Shown in pieces: positions 6,419 to 14,216 of a stretch of 32,442 bases of DNA. The translations under genes were made by a program, and so were the position numbers. The notes under the pieces are model-generated. The model saw nothing but the letters and a program-made list of their open reading frames with translations. It did not search any database and had not been told where the DNA came from. Position 1 is the stretch's first letter; every line of letters starts with the position of its first letter. Source of the stretch: Anaerolineales bacterium (GTDB taxonomy: Bacteria; Chloroflexota; Anaerolineae; Anaerolineales; E44-bin32); the NCBI GenBank assembly GCA_004376465.1, contig SOJU01000115.1:1-32442 (forward strand). The letters are read 5' to 3'.

Positions 6419-7930
6419 TTAGCCCAACGCTGCGCTGAGCGCCTTCCCGGCTTGAGCGGCTTGGGATTCCAACTGCGCCAGTTCATCGAGCCAGCTTTGG
6501 GCGGCTTCACGATCCGAAACGCTGCCAGCGTTGATCTTGACGTTGAGCCCTGCGGCTTGCAGGCAGGCATTTGCCATCGCGCCGGCAGAACCCGCATCGC
6601 TAAGGGCGTTTTGGTTCCCTTTCTCCGCGACTTCTGCTGCGAGGGCGAGCACTTCAACGGCATCACGACATACCTGCAGCGGTACTTCCGCGGCGACATG
6701 CGTGGCACGTTCGATCTCTTCTGCTCGAGTGGCTTTCTCCTGCGCAGATTTCTTCGGCATCCGGAATGCAGCCATGACGGCATCGAAGGCCTGGGAGTCG
6801 AGTGTCACTGCCTTTTGGAGTGCATCTCGCAGAATGTCAGCATGCGACGTTATTTCCTGCATTCGCTCATCAACGTCAGCGTACTTCTTCTTGCCGACCG
6901 TAAGGCGGGCGACCATGGCAACTAGAGCGGCGCCCATTGCGCCCGCGAAGGCTGCGGCGGAACCACCGCCGGGTGTTGCTGATCCTGCTGCGATGCTGTG
7001 CAGGAATACGCTTTCATCGCGCTCCTCGCTATCCATTGCTGCGAAGATGCGGTTCTCGAGGACCTGGTCGGGTGAGAATTGGTCGAGCTGAAGATACCAC
7101 TGTGCAGCATCGATGAGCGCGGCTTGAGGGATCAAGCCCACTAACTCGGAATTCACAATCGAGACACCGTAGCGATCCGCTTCACGCCGGATGAGTTCCA
7201 CAACTCGGGCGACTGGAGTGCGGGTGAAATCAGTGAGATTCATGGACACCTGCGCCCGACCTTCGACAAGCATTCCCAGCGCCTTTACATAGCGTAACCC
7301 GCCAGAAGAGTGCCTCACCGCACGCCCGATGTTTTGTGCGATGGCGACATCGTCTGTTGAAAGATAAACATTGAAAGCAACCAATGGGGCTCGAGCGCCG
7401 ATGACGGTCGCGCCGGCTGGTCCTAACTTCTGGGGACCGAAGTCAGGTTTCTTTGTGGGATCGCTTTCGATCGTCTCCTTTAAACCCTCATATTCGCCGC
7501 GGCGGATGTTCTCTAAATTCTTTCGCTCGGGGCGGGTTGCGGCTTGCTCGTATAAATAAGTGGGAATGCCAAGCTCCTCTCCGACGCGCTGAGCAAGTGT
7601 TCGTGCAAGCTCAACGCACTCATCCATTGTGACCCCGGAGATGGGCACGAAGGGGATGACATCGGTTGCGCCGATCCGCGGGTGTTCGCCCTTCTGTTGA
7701 TCCAGGTCAATTTTCCCTGCAGCCGTCTTTATCGCTTCGAATGCGGCGTCAGCTACTTCGGCAGGGGAACCAGCGAACGTTATCACAGAGCGGTTGTGAT
7801 CTGCGTCAATGTGACGATCAAGAATGTATACCCCGCGCACACTGCGGATAGCGTTCTCGATCTCCTCAACGACCTCGACGCGTCGTCCTTCGGAAAAATT
7901 TGGAATACACTCAACAATTGGCTGCTTCAT
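6419..7930 (-). CDS. ftcD: Glutamate formimidoyltransferase / cyclodeaminase fusion
   Basis: The 503-residue product joins both activities of histidine breakdown to one-carbon units. Formiminotransferase moves the formimino group from formiminoglutamate to tetrahydrofolate, and cyclodeaminase then releases ammonia to give methenyl-tetrahydrofolate. The N-terminal domain (about 1-300) starts PIVECIPNFSEGR and has GEHPRIGATDVIPFVP with the conserved His. The C-terminal domain (about 310-500) has GSATPGGGSAAAFAGAMGAAL and TVGKKKY. The ATG at 7930 has GAGG four bases upstream; a further ATG at 7942 adds four residues. No other histidine-utilisation genes are nearby, so the bacterium may use it mainly to feed folate. 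Cytoplasmic. Confidence 0.95.
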   Translation of the reverse strand: MKQPIVECIPNFSEGRRVEVVEEIENAIRSVRGVYILDRHIDADHNRSVITFAGSPAEVADAAFEAIKTAAGKIDLDQQKGEHPRIGATDVIPFVPISGVTMDECVELARTLAQRVGEELGIPTYLYEQAATRPERKNLENIRRGEYEGLKETIESDPTKKPDFGPQKLGPAGATVIGARAPLVAFNVYLSTDDVAIAQNIGRAVRHSSGGLRYVKALGMLVEGRAQVSMNLTDFTRTPVARVVELIRREADRYGVSIVNSELVGLIPQAALIDAAQWYLQLDQFSPDQVLENRIFAAMDSEERDESVFLHSIAAGSATPGGGSAAAFAGAMGAALVAMVARLTVGKKKYADVDERMQEITSHADILRDALQKAVTLDSQAFDAVMAAFRMPKKSAQEKATRAEEIERATHVAAEVPLQVCRDAVEVLALAAEVAEKGNQNALSDAGSAGAMANACLQAAGLNVKINAGSVSDREAAQSWLDELAQLESQAAQAGKALSAALG

Positions 7931-7957
7931 GGCACCTCGCATGCTTGTCTTACGAAG

Positions 7958-7963
7958 ATTATA
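7958..7963 (-). promoter_or_regulatory. -10 box of ftcD
   Basis: A perfect TATAAT on the minus strand lies 27 nt before the chosen ATG of ftcD and 15 nt before the alternative ATG. No convincing -35 box is seen 16-18 nt upstream. Confidence 0.5.
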
Positions 7964-8075
7964 GCCCAGTTATCTCTCTGGAATGTTTATCTAATCCTAG
8001 CTGAGAATTCTTGATTCGCAGGGTCGACGATCCTTGAATCTTGATATGTGTGCCCGATATTCGGATATTGCCCAA

Positions 8076-8102
8076 TTGAGACCGGAGTGGTATTAATATT
8101 AT
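8076..8102 (+). promoter_or_regulatory. Weak candidate promoter of thioredoxin-like gene
   Basis: TTGAGA (8076-8081) and TATTAT (8097-8102) are separated by 15 nt, which is shorter than ideal. This is the best promoter-like pair in the 8.0-8.2 kb gap ahead of the thioredoxin-like lipoprotein. Nothing else was recognised in that gap. Confidence 0.25.
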
Positions 8103-8209
8103 CCGTAATTGCATGGGATGGTTGTGAGTTAAATTAACCAGCGCATGCCTTCGCCTCTTTGCTGGTTGAGAAGGGGGAAAATTATCAGAAATGTCAGAGG
8201 GTATATATT

Positions 8210-8779
8210 ATGAGAAGGAAAGCTAATTTAATCGTTTTAGCGTTTGTGGTCCTCACTGGATTGCTTCTTGCGGCGTGTACTGGTACATCACCACAGGTCG
8301 ATCCTGATGATCCATCCGCCGATATTGCCTCGCAGCAGCAGGAGGTAGACGAAGGTGCTCCGGTTGGGAATGTGGAAGTTTCGGAAGGAGAGGATGCTGC
8401 CCCTGCACCGGTGCTCCCGGAGTCTGCGCCTGCAGACGTACGACCCACACCACGACCTGAGCTTAGCGCCACCGAACCATCAACTGTAAACCTAGCTTCG
8501 GGCAAGCCGGTGCTCCTTGAGTTCTTCGCGTTCTGGTGACCGACCTGCCAGGCACTGGCGCCCGTCGTGCACGGGCTTGAAGCTAAGTATGCCGGACAGA
8601 TTGATTTCGCATACCTCGACATCGACGATCCCAATACGGAGCCTTTCAAACGGGAGCTGGGCTACCGGTACCAACCCCACATCTTCCTGCTCGACGGAAC
8701 AGGCAAGATCATCGGTCAGTGGGTAGGGTTGGTTGGGGAGGCCGAACTCGATGCCGCTTTACATGCAGCGATACTGTAA
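8210..8779 (+). CDS. Thioredoxin-like lipoprotein with in-frame UGA, candidate selenoprotein
   Basis: One reading frame runs from the ATG at 8210 to the TAA at 8777-8779, interrupted only by TGA at 8537-8539. Read through, it gives 189 residues: lipoprotein signal with lipobox LLAAC (Cys23), an acidic Pro/Ala-rich linker (about 24-95), and a thioredoxin fold. The active site reads FFAFW-[UGA]-PTC, so UGA110 occupies the first Cys of the CxxC motif, with Cys113 as partner; the probable cis-proline lies in YQPHIFLLD. Homology continues without shift after the UGA. Selenocysteine insertion is therefore likely, giving a UxxC redox centre outside the membrane. Ordinary ORF calling would yield a truncated lipoprotein (to 8539) and a separate fragment. 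AGAGGG, 8 nt before the ATG, supports this start over 8159. The alternative is a nonsense mutation or sequencing error in a pseudogene. Confidence 0.75.
8546..8576 (+). promoter_or_regulatory. Candidate bacterial SECIS hairpins after the UGA
   Basis: Two adjacent hairpins follow the UGA at 8537. The first is TGCCAG-GCA-CTGGCG (8546-8560). The second is GCCCGT-CGTGC-ACGGGC (8560-8576), whose loop starts 26 nt after the UGA and has G as its second base. From memory, bacterial SECIS elements have a loop 16-37 nt after the UGA with a G in the first two loop positions; the second hairpin fits. They lie inside the coding sequence, as bacterial SECIS elements do. Confidence 0.45.
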
Positions 8780-8829
8780 TCCAGGAGATATTTCTAAGTA
8801 CAAAGGCTAAATCAAAGAACATAGAAAGC

Positions 8830-8866
8830 ACAACCGCCTGTGATCGCAAACTGCACAGGCGGTTGT
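8830..8866. terminator. Bidirectional hairpin terminator
   Basis: A perfect 13-bp stem, ACAACCGCCTGTG (8830-8842) with CACAGGCGGTTGT (8854-8866), has an 11-nt loop. It lies between the convergent thioredoxin-like and acyl-CoA dehydrogenase genes. T-rich sequence follows on both strands, though without a long T-run. Confidence 0.7.
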
Positions 8867-8922
8867 ATTTAACTTTGGATAACGTATTTGATGCGGCTGC
8901 CAAGCAGGGTTGTGAACTGCGT

Positions 8923-10074
8923 CTACTCCTTGCCCAAGACACGCCGGGCGATGACCATGCGTTGCACCTCGCTTGTGCCCTCACCGATCGTCATGAGTCG
9001 TGCATCACGGTATATGCGCTCGACGGGATATTCACGGCTGTAGCCGTAGCTGCCCAGGATCTGTATGGCGTTGCGGGCGACATCCTCGGCCATCTCCGTT
9101 GCGAAGAGCTTCGCCACAGCAGCCTCACGGTTATGGAATTCACCTTCCTGTTTAAGCCAGGCAGCCCTATAAACGAGCAGGCGGGCGGCTTCGATCTGCA
9201 CCTCTGCATCGGCAATCATCCATTGGATCGCCTGACGTTCAGCGATGGGTTTCCCGAAGGATTGTCGTTCCTTGGCGTAGCGGATGGCCTCCTCGTGCGC
9301 GGCCCGTGCCAGACCGACAGAGAGTGCGCCGATGCCGATCCGGGCAGTGTCTAAGTTTTGGAGAGTCTGGTACAGGCCCTCGCCCACTTTGCCAAGGAGA
9401 TAATCTTGTGGAACGCGGACATTCTCGTATGTAAGGGCGTGGGTAGGTGAAGCACGAACCCCCATCTTTTTCTCGGGTGGGTGAATATGCATACCAGGGG
9501 CGTCGGTGGGAACTACAATCAGACTCAGAGAGCCAGAACCTCCTTTTGGATCCGTTCGGCAGAGTGTGATTATGAGTGAAGCCGAGCTTGCATTGGTAAT
9601 CCACGCCTTGTTGCCATTGATCACCCACTCCCCATTGTCCAGTTCGGCACGCGTCTGAATCCCACCCACCAAATCTGAGCCTGCGCCGGGTTCGGTCAGC
9701 GCTAGGGCTCCGAGACCGGGGTCGCTCTTAGCCAAGCCGGGGAGCCACCGTTGCTTCTGTTCTTCAGTGCCATAGGTCGCGATTGGTCCGCAACCCAAGC
9801 TGTTATGGGCCGCCACGGAAAGCGCAGTGCCGCCATCGGCCCAGCCGAGCTCCTCGATGGCGATTGCCCCGCTGATCGCGTCGACGCTTGCGCCGCCGTA
9901 AGACTCTGGAACGTTCATGCCTAACAGTCCCAGGGCGGCCATTTTCTCGAAAGCATCTTGATGGATTTCGGCGCGTTCGTCATATTCCGCTGCCTTCGGC
10001 TTGACAATTTCGGCGCAGAAATCGTGGACTGCATTACGCCACATTCGTTGTTCATCTGTTAGTTTGAAATTCAT
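8923..10074 (-). CDS. Acyl-CoA dehydrogenase
   Basis: The 383-residue FAD enzyme oxidises an acyl-CoA to the trans-2-enoyl-CoA and passes electrons to ETF; it is cytoplasmic. Typical segments are present: LTDEQRMWRNAVHDF at the N-terminus, the FAD-binding ALTEPGAGSD and WITNA, RQSFGKPIAERQAIQ, QILGSYGYSREYPVER, and the C-terminal GEGTSEVQR with the likely catalytic base Glu365. Length and pattern match the short-chain and related group; exact chain length cannot be read from the sequence. GAGGAG four bases before the ATG supports the start. It is transcribed alone, with no ETF or enoyl-CoA hydratase genes nearby. Confidence 0.95.
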   Translation of the reverse strand: MNFKLTDEQRMWRNAVHDFCAEIVKPKAAEYDERAEIHQDAFEKMAALGLLGMNVPESYGGASVDAISGAIAIEELGWADGGTALSVAAHNSLGCGPIATYGTEEQKQRWLPGLAKSDPGLGALALTEPGAGSDLVGGIQTRAELDNGEWVINGNKAWITNASSASLIITLCRTDPKGGSGSLSLIVVPTDAPGMHIHPPEKKMGVRASPTHALTYENVRVPQDYLLGKVGEGLYQTLQNLDTARIGIGALSVGLARAAHEEAIRYAKERQSFGKPIAERQAIQWMIADAEVQIEAARLLVYRAAWLKQEGEFHNREAAVAKLFATEMAEDVARNAIQILGSYGYSREYPVERIYRDARLMTIGEGTSEVQRMVIARRVLGKE

Positions 10075-10155
10075 CGTCTCCTCGCTGGTAATGGATGTAT
10101 TGGGGCACGGATACGTGTCCAGAACAGAAAGAGCAGTGTGCCATGCCGTTGCTTA

Positions 10156-10713
10156 TCATTGGTTTGCACGATTGAGATTTTCAGGGTCAATGGACCATCT
10201 ATTTGGATTCTCCTGAATGTAACGGCGGATGCTGTTTAGTGAATCTTGATTACGAATGATGTGTTCATAATAATTGCGTTGCCAGACAGGTGTACATCGC
10301 GTGTCGTTGGCTATGTTGATGGCTTTGGCAGTGTTCATCTTGTAGAAACCAATAACCATGGGTAACGTCATCCGTCGTCGGGCGATCGGCGAATTCTTCT
10401 CTTGTCGGGGCAATTCATGAATTGCCCCTGCATGATTTGCCCTCACAACGTCGGATATGATAACGATCCCATGCATATGATCCGGCATAACGATAAATAC
10501 ATCGATTTCAATCTCCGGGAACCGTTTATCCAACTGTTCCCATTTTCTTGTTGCGATTTTCCCGCAATTATTTAGTAGCATTCTGCCCTGGTCAACTCTT
10601 CCAAATATGGGCAATCGATTCCGGGTACAAATCGTTACAAAATATGCGCCTCGTTGTGAATAGTCATAGCCTCGTAACCGTAAAGAACGACGGCGTTTGG
10701 GTCCCCTGACCAT
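10156..10713 (-). mobile_element. REP-associated tyrosine transposase (RAYT, Y1_Tnp family)
   Basis: The 185-residue product is an IS200-like HUH nuclease domesticated to act on REP palindromes. Visible are the N-terminal YDYSQRGAYFVTICTRNR, the metal-binding HxH in MPDHMHGIVII, and the catalytic tyrosine region VWQRNYYEHIIRN followed by IRRYIQENPNRW. These features are complete, so the protein may be active. A GGGGGG tract lies just upstream of the ATG at 10713. A REP-like palindrome sits inside the gene (10407-10442) and another lies 18 bp upstream of the start (10731-10751). No terminal inverted repeats or target duplication of a conventional insertion sequence were seen. Confidence 0.92.
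10407..10442. repeat. REP-like palindrome within the transposase gene
   Basis: A perfect 22-bp palindrome (10407-10428) has arms GGGGCAATTCA and TGAATTGCCCC. The half-site CATGATTTGCCC (10431-10442) follows, identical to 10739-10750. The repeat is in frame, encoding part of the variable segment after the HxH motif, so the gene stays open. Confidence 0.75.
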
Positions 10714-10730
10714 GGTTGTCCCCCCGGTAT

Positions 10731-10795
10731 GGGCAAATCATGATTTGCCCCAACGAGCTCCAACGAATTGCCATTACTGCATTATTTGCCCCAAC
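10731..10795. repeat. REP-like palindrome and half-sites
   Basis: GGGCAAATCATGATTTGCCC is a perfect 20-bp palindrome (10731-10750). TTTGCCCCAAC occurs at 10744-10754 and again at 10785-10795, with a partial AATTGCC (10766-10772) between. The cluster fills the gap between the transposase start and the 3' end of the lipoprotein gene, and may also act as transcription stop for the latter. Confidence 0.7.
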
Positions 10796-13272
10796 TACTC
10801 GTTCCCCGTAATTCGCGGGTAGAAATATTCCAACAGATCCTGCGCAGGCTTTCCGTAGATGGATGCAGATTTATCATCGATCCTGGCGGTCGGATTAAAA
10901 CCGCGGACGTAGAAACCAGTGATTTCATCTCGTGCAAAAGCGCCGAGAATTACGGCATTAATCGCCTCTGCCTGTGCAAGTAGATCTACGCCCAGGTCCG
11001 GATCGACTTCACTGCCAGAGGCGAAGCTCCCAGGATCACGGCAGCTTCCATCTGGCGCAGGTGGACAAGAATTCGCACTTCCTTCTATCGAGAGATATTC
11101 CACACTTAAAGTGACCGGCTTTCCCTGCAGGTCTGGCTGGACCAGAAGCCAATCGAAGGTCTGGTCCACGGTTGTTTTCAGCGCATTGAATTCTGTAGAT
11201 CCATCCCGGGAGAGTGGGATCCGCCAATAAATGCTGATCTCGTCTACATGCTCCACAAATGGGGGCAGATCAAGCGAATCGATTTGCAGCTCAACTTCTA
11301 TAGATATTCGACCGGAGAAGCGTTCGCGAATTTCGAAAATCAGCTCCTCCCATCTCACGCTGGCGTCATTGGGCACTCCTGACGAGGAACCGTCCGTAAG
11401 TTTGCCGGAGGGTAGGCTGGGAGCGATGTCGTGGGTGTTGATGATCAGCTTCTCGACCCCCATCTCGCCAGCGTACTCAGCGAAGGTGAGCAGAAAAGAC
11501 CGATACTCTTCGAACCACAGGTTCCACCAGATGTTATTTCTCGCCGCCTCTTGCCACCATGTTTCCATGTTGCCGGATTCAACCGAGATTGTTGGGCGGA
11601 GATTCACCTGCATATCAAGTTCTTTTGCGTGTTGGACCCACTCCCCGAGTTCATCCTTGAACGCGGCGCGGCCGGGGTCAAAAGAGATCAGCGGGAACGG
11701 GTTCTTTTGTGTGACCAGCCAGCGCGGAGTAAGGGTTATTGCGTTTACTCCGAGCGAATGGAGATCCTGGATGCTATCTGGCACGGACGCCTTCCAGGTT
11801 GGGGTATATCCAGATAGGAAGTCAACGCCGGCTTCAAACCTCTGCCGGGGGAGGATCGCCTGACTGGTGATGGATAGGCGGGGAGAGTCTTTCTCCAGCC
11901 ACTTCCAGGCGATAACTTGATCGTGGATTTCAACACTGCCTTGCTCGAGATCGAGTGCGCGCCCCGTCGACATAGGTCCAGCTGTGTCTTCGTCATCGGC
12001 GCTGCTGCACTGAAGATTGCGACAATAGCGGTATTCCACAACTCCAGCGAATTTCAAAGGTCCGTGTAGCTCATATTCCCATTCATGGGGTGCGATCTGC
12101 TGCATAGGTATTGGCTCGAACCAGGAGCCGGGTTTGAACTGCAGACTAACCCCCTCCTCAGGCGGAGTATTTTCGGGCACTTCGACGTGGAATCGTAGAC
12201 TTGAATCCCCACTCGAGTTCCAGTTCATCACAGTGTCCCGCAGCGTTGTCTCTTGTTCAGGGATGATCACCTGGCGAGTTACGAAATGACCTCCGTTATC
12301 CCGCTCGGCATTCCACAAGCCATCACCTAGCGTGTACTTATAGCGGAGGTCGGTTCCGCTGTAAAGTGTTAGGACCGCCAGGTAGTGAGTTGGATCAATT
12401 TGAACCAGGGAGGGCATATGGAGCGTGGATGTGCGGATGTTTCCCAGAAGATCAACAAAGCGATTTCCGAGTTGTGAGATGTTTCCAGCAAGGTGGATTT
12501 GCGCGTCCGGGGCGTGATCCGCGGGAACGGTAACCTGGAAAGTTATATGAACCGGAGTGGCAGCATGGAGAGAGAAAGCTACAGGTGTACTTGAATCTGC
12601 AGCCACCTGCGCGCCCTGCTGTACGGATCTATACGCCCCATTTGGGCTGAAAAGGGTGACATTATGGAGACCGGCTGGGAGATTATCGAGGCGGAAATTC
12701 CCTTCACCGTCGCTAAACGTGATCAGACCACCCGCGCTGACAGCAATCTCGGGGATACCATTCCCTGTGGAAGCGTCCACGACCTCACCGATAATGCGGC
12801 CAGTCGTTCCTTCAAAGGGTGCATCAGACCATGCTGCGACCACATCATCGATCTGCACGGGTCCGGTTACGAGTGCTACCCGTGTCCGGATGGACTCGAA
12901 GTTTGCATCTACCTCTCGTGCTTCGGCTGGGGATCGGCGGGCGTAGCGATAATAGAGGAGCGAACCGATCGTGGAAGCGATCCTCACTTGTCTTCGTCCG
13001 TCGCTTGCTGATTCCATTGGAATTGAATAGGTGTTGTAGTCCAGGCCGGTCACTGGATCGAGCAGAACGATGTCGATTCCAGTGTCTGAGTCAGTCCCCG
13101 CTGGCAGGACAACAGAAAATGTGACCTCAGCCGAAGGAGAGGGGGTGGCGTTGCTGATGGGAACCGGCGATGGCAGTTCTACAGGTATGGAGGTTGCTGG
13201 AAATGCCGAGCAGCCTGTCACCAGAAGTGTAACCAGCATTAGTTGAAGGAAGCCAGAAGAAAGTTTTTTCAT
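10795..13272 (-). CDS. Large lipoprotein with CBM-like and glycosidase-like domains
   Basis: The 825-residue protein starts with a lipoprotein signal (lipobox LVTGC, Cys21) and a Pro/Ser-rich linker. At about residues 155-230 it has a carboxypeptidase-regulatory/PEGA-like beta domain (GRIIGEVVDASTGNGIPEIAV, DGEGNFRLDNLPAGLH). Two beta-rich segments follow (about 235-345 and 360-460); the first, with APDAQIHLAGNISQLG and DLRYKYTLG, resembles starch-binding CBM20 modules. The C-terminal 350 residues look like a TIM barrel of the GH113/GTA type (LGVNAITLTPRW, WWNLWFEEYRSFLLTFAEYA, VEKLIINTHD). The catalytic pair cannot be assigned. It is probably an exposed polysaccharide-binding or -degrading protein. 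The ATG at 13272 is preferred; a TTG at 13278 overlaps the stop of the upstream gene. No recognisable terminator other than the REP cluster follows. Confidence 0.75.
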   Translation of the reverse strand: MKKLSSGFLQLMLVTLLVTGCSAFPATSIPVELPSPVPISNATPSPSAEVTFSVVLPAGTDSDTGIDIVLLDPVTGLDYNTYSIPMESASDGRRQVRIASTIGSLLYYRYARRSPAEAREVDANFESIRTRVALVTGPVQIDDVVAAWSDAPFEGTTGRIIGEVVDASTGNGIPEIAVSAGGLITFSDGEGNFRLDNLPAGLHNVTLFSPNGAYRSVQQGAQVAADSSTPVAFSLHAATPVHITFQVTVPADHAPDAQIHLAGNISQLGNRFVDLLGNIRTSTLHMPSLVQIDPTHYLAVLTLYSGTDLRYKYTLGDGLWNAERDNGGHFVTRQVIIPEQETTLRDTVMNWNSSGDSSLRFHVEVPENTPPEEGVSLQFKPGSWFEPIPMQQIAPHEWEYELHGPLKFAGVVEYRYCRNLQCSSADDEDTAGPMSTGRALDLEQGSVEIHDQVIAWKWLEKDSPRLSITSQAILPRQRFEAGVDFLSGYTPTWKASVPDSIQDLHSLGVNAITLTPRWLVTQKNPFPLISFDPGRAAFKDELGEWVQHAKELDMQVNLRPTISVESGNMETWWQEAARNNIWWNLWFEEYRSFLLTFAEYAGEMGVEKLIINTHDIAPSLPSGKLTDGSSSGVPNDASVRWEELIFEIRERFSGRISIEVELQIDSLDLPPFVEHVDEISIYWRIPLSRDGSTEFNALKTTVDQTFDWLLVQPDLQGKPVTLSVEYLSIEGSANSCPPAPDGSCRDPGSFASGSEVDPDLGVDLLAQAEAINAVILGAFARDEITGFYVRGFNPTARIDDKSASIYGKPAQDLLEYFYPRITGNE

Positions 13273-13274
13273 CT

Positions 13275-14066
13275 TCAATACTCAATGTTTTGGATTAACT
13301 GGGCGCAGAGATCTGAATTGGGGATCTTCCTGGCGGCGATGGAGTAGGATTTCATTCTTGCCCCCAAATTAACGGTGATGGTCAGGCGGCCGCGAGCGAG
13401 CGAGACCCCCTCTAATGCTGACCAGGGACACTCCTTCCGTCCAAAAACAATCCCGTTGGGCGTTAATTGGACCGGGCCGAAGTCAATGCTTTGGCCCTGG
13501 TTGAGATACTGGCGATAGTGAGCAAGATACCGAGGGTACAAATTAGCTTTGACAGTCTCCGCCAGGCTGTTGAAATCCTTCAGGTTATTCACAAAACGGA
13601 AAACCTGCCCGTTGGAAGTATGGATCCATAAGGTAGATCGATTCCCCCATTCTAATTTCGCTACACCGTAGCGAATGGAAGAAGAGCGGACGAATTCAAT
13701 CTCCTCCCAAGGGATGGAGACCGCGTGGTTTCGCTTCGTAATCAGTACACCTACTTCGTTCGTGGTCACACGATAGCTGCGAGCACTCAGGTAGAGTATA
13801 AGACCAATTGCACCGATAGCGGCGAGAACCAATGAAAGAATCAGCGCGGGTGTGGTCCAGCGACCGACGACGGCGGGACCGAAATGATGATAGGCGAAGA
13901 ACCACCGGAAAATTGCCCAGGTGAATGCGGCAACCGCTCCAATAAATCCCAGCACTGTCACCGCCAGGTACGTGCGCAGAAGTTCAAGCCTTACGGGGTG
14001 GGAGGTATAAGGCGCCGCCACTCTCAAATCCTGATTTGGGGGTTGATTCGATCTTTGTTGAGCCAT
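13275..14066 (-). CDS. Membrane protein with PH-like domain, DUF6585-like
   Basis: The 263-residue product has two hydrophobic segments (about residues 31-56 and 72-94) and then a soluble part with PH-domain-like wording: RSYRVTTNEVGVLITKRNHAVSIPWEEIEFVRSS. This pattern fits the DUF6585 family as I remember it; the function is unknown. A second beta-rich repeat follows near residues 195-245 (LTPNGIVFGRKECPWSALEGVSLARG). Its stop is two bases from the ATG of the downstream glycosidase-like lipoprotein (overlapping it if TTG is used there), so the two are probably co-expressed. There is no ribosome site, but a -10-like TACTAT lies 10 nt before the ATG. Confidence 0.7.
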   Translation of the reverse strand: MAQQRSNQPPNQDLRVAAPYTSHPVRLELLRTYLAVTVLGFIGAVAAFTWAIFRWFFAYHHFGPAVVGRWTTPALILSLVLAAIGAIGLILYLSARSYRVTTNEVGVLITKRNHAVSIPWEEIEFVRSSSIRYGVAKLEWGNRSTLWIHTSNGQVFRFVNNLKDFNSLAETVKANLYPRYLAHYRQYLNQGQSIDFGPVQLTPNGIVFGRKECPWSALEGVSLARGRLTITVNLGARMKSYSIAARKIPNSDLCAQLIQNIEY

Positions 14067-14076
14067 AGGACGTTGA

Positions 14077-14082
14077 ATAGTA
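14077..14082 (-). promoter_or_regulatory. Candidate -10 box, near-leaderless
   Basis: Minus-strand TACTAT ends 10 nt before the ATG at 14066, where no Shine-Dalgarno sequence is visible. This fits a leaderless or very short leader. The -35 is not clear. Confidence 0.35.
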
Positions 14083-14216
14083 TTGAGTGATTGCGGACGC
14101 TAATAAGATGGGATCAATCCCCATCGCGATGCTGTATCGAGGTACCCCTATCCATAAGCATAGAAGCACCTCCAACGCATAAGATCATGTGCTGACCGGC
14201 TCTTCGGTTCAGGTGG

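Noticed and set aside
8159-8539. Independent truncated lipoprotein of 126 residues ending at 8539, with a separate fragment at 8567-8779
   Set aside because: The two parts are in the same frame and together make one thioredoxin domain, with the TGA at the active-site Cys position.
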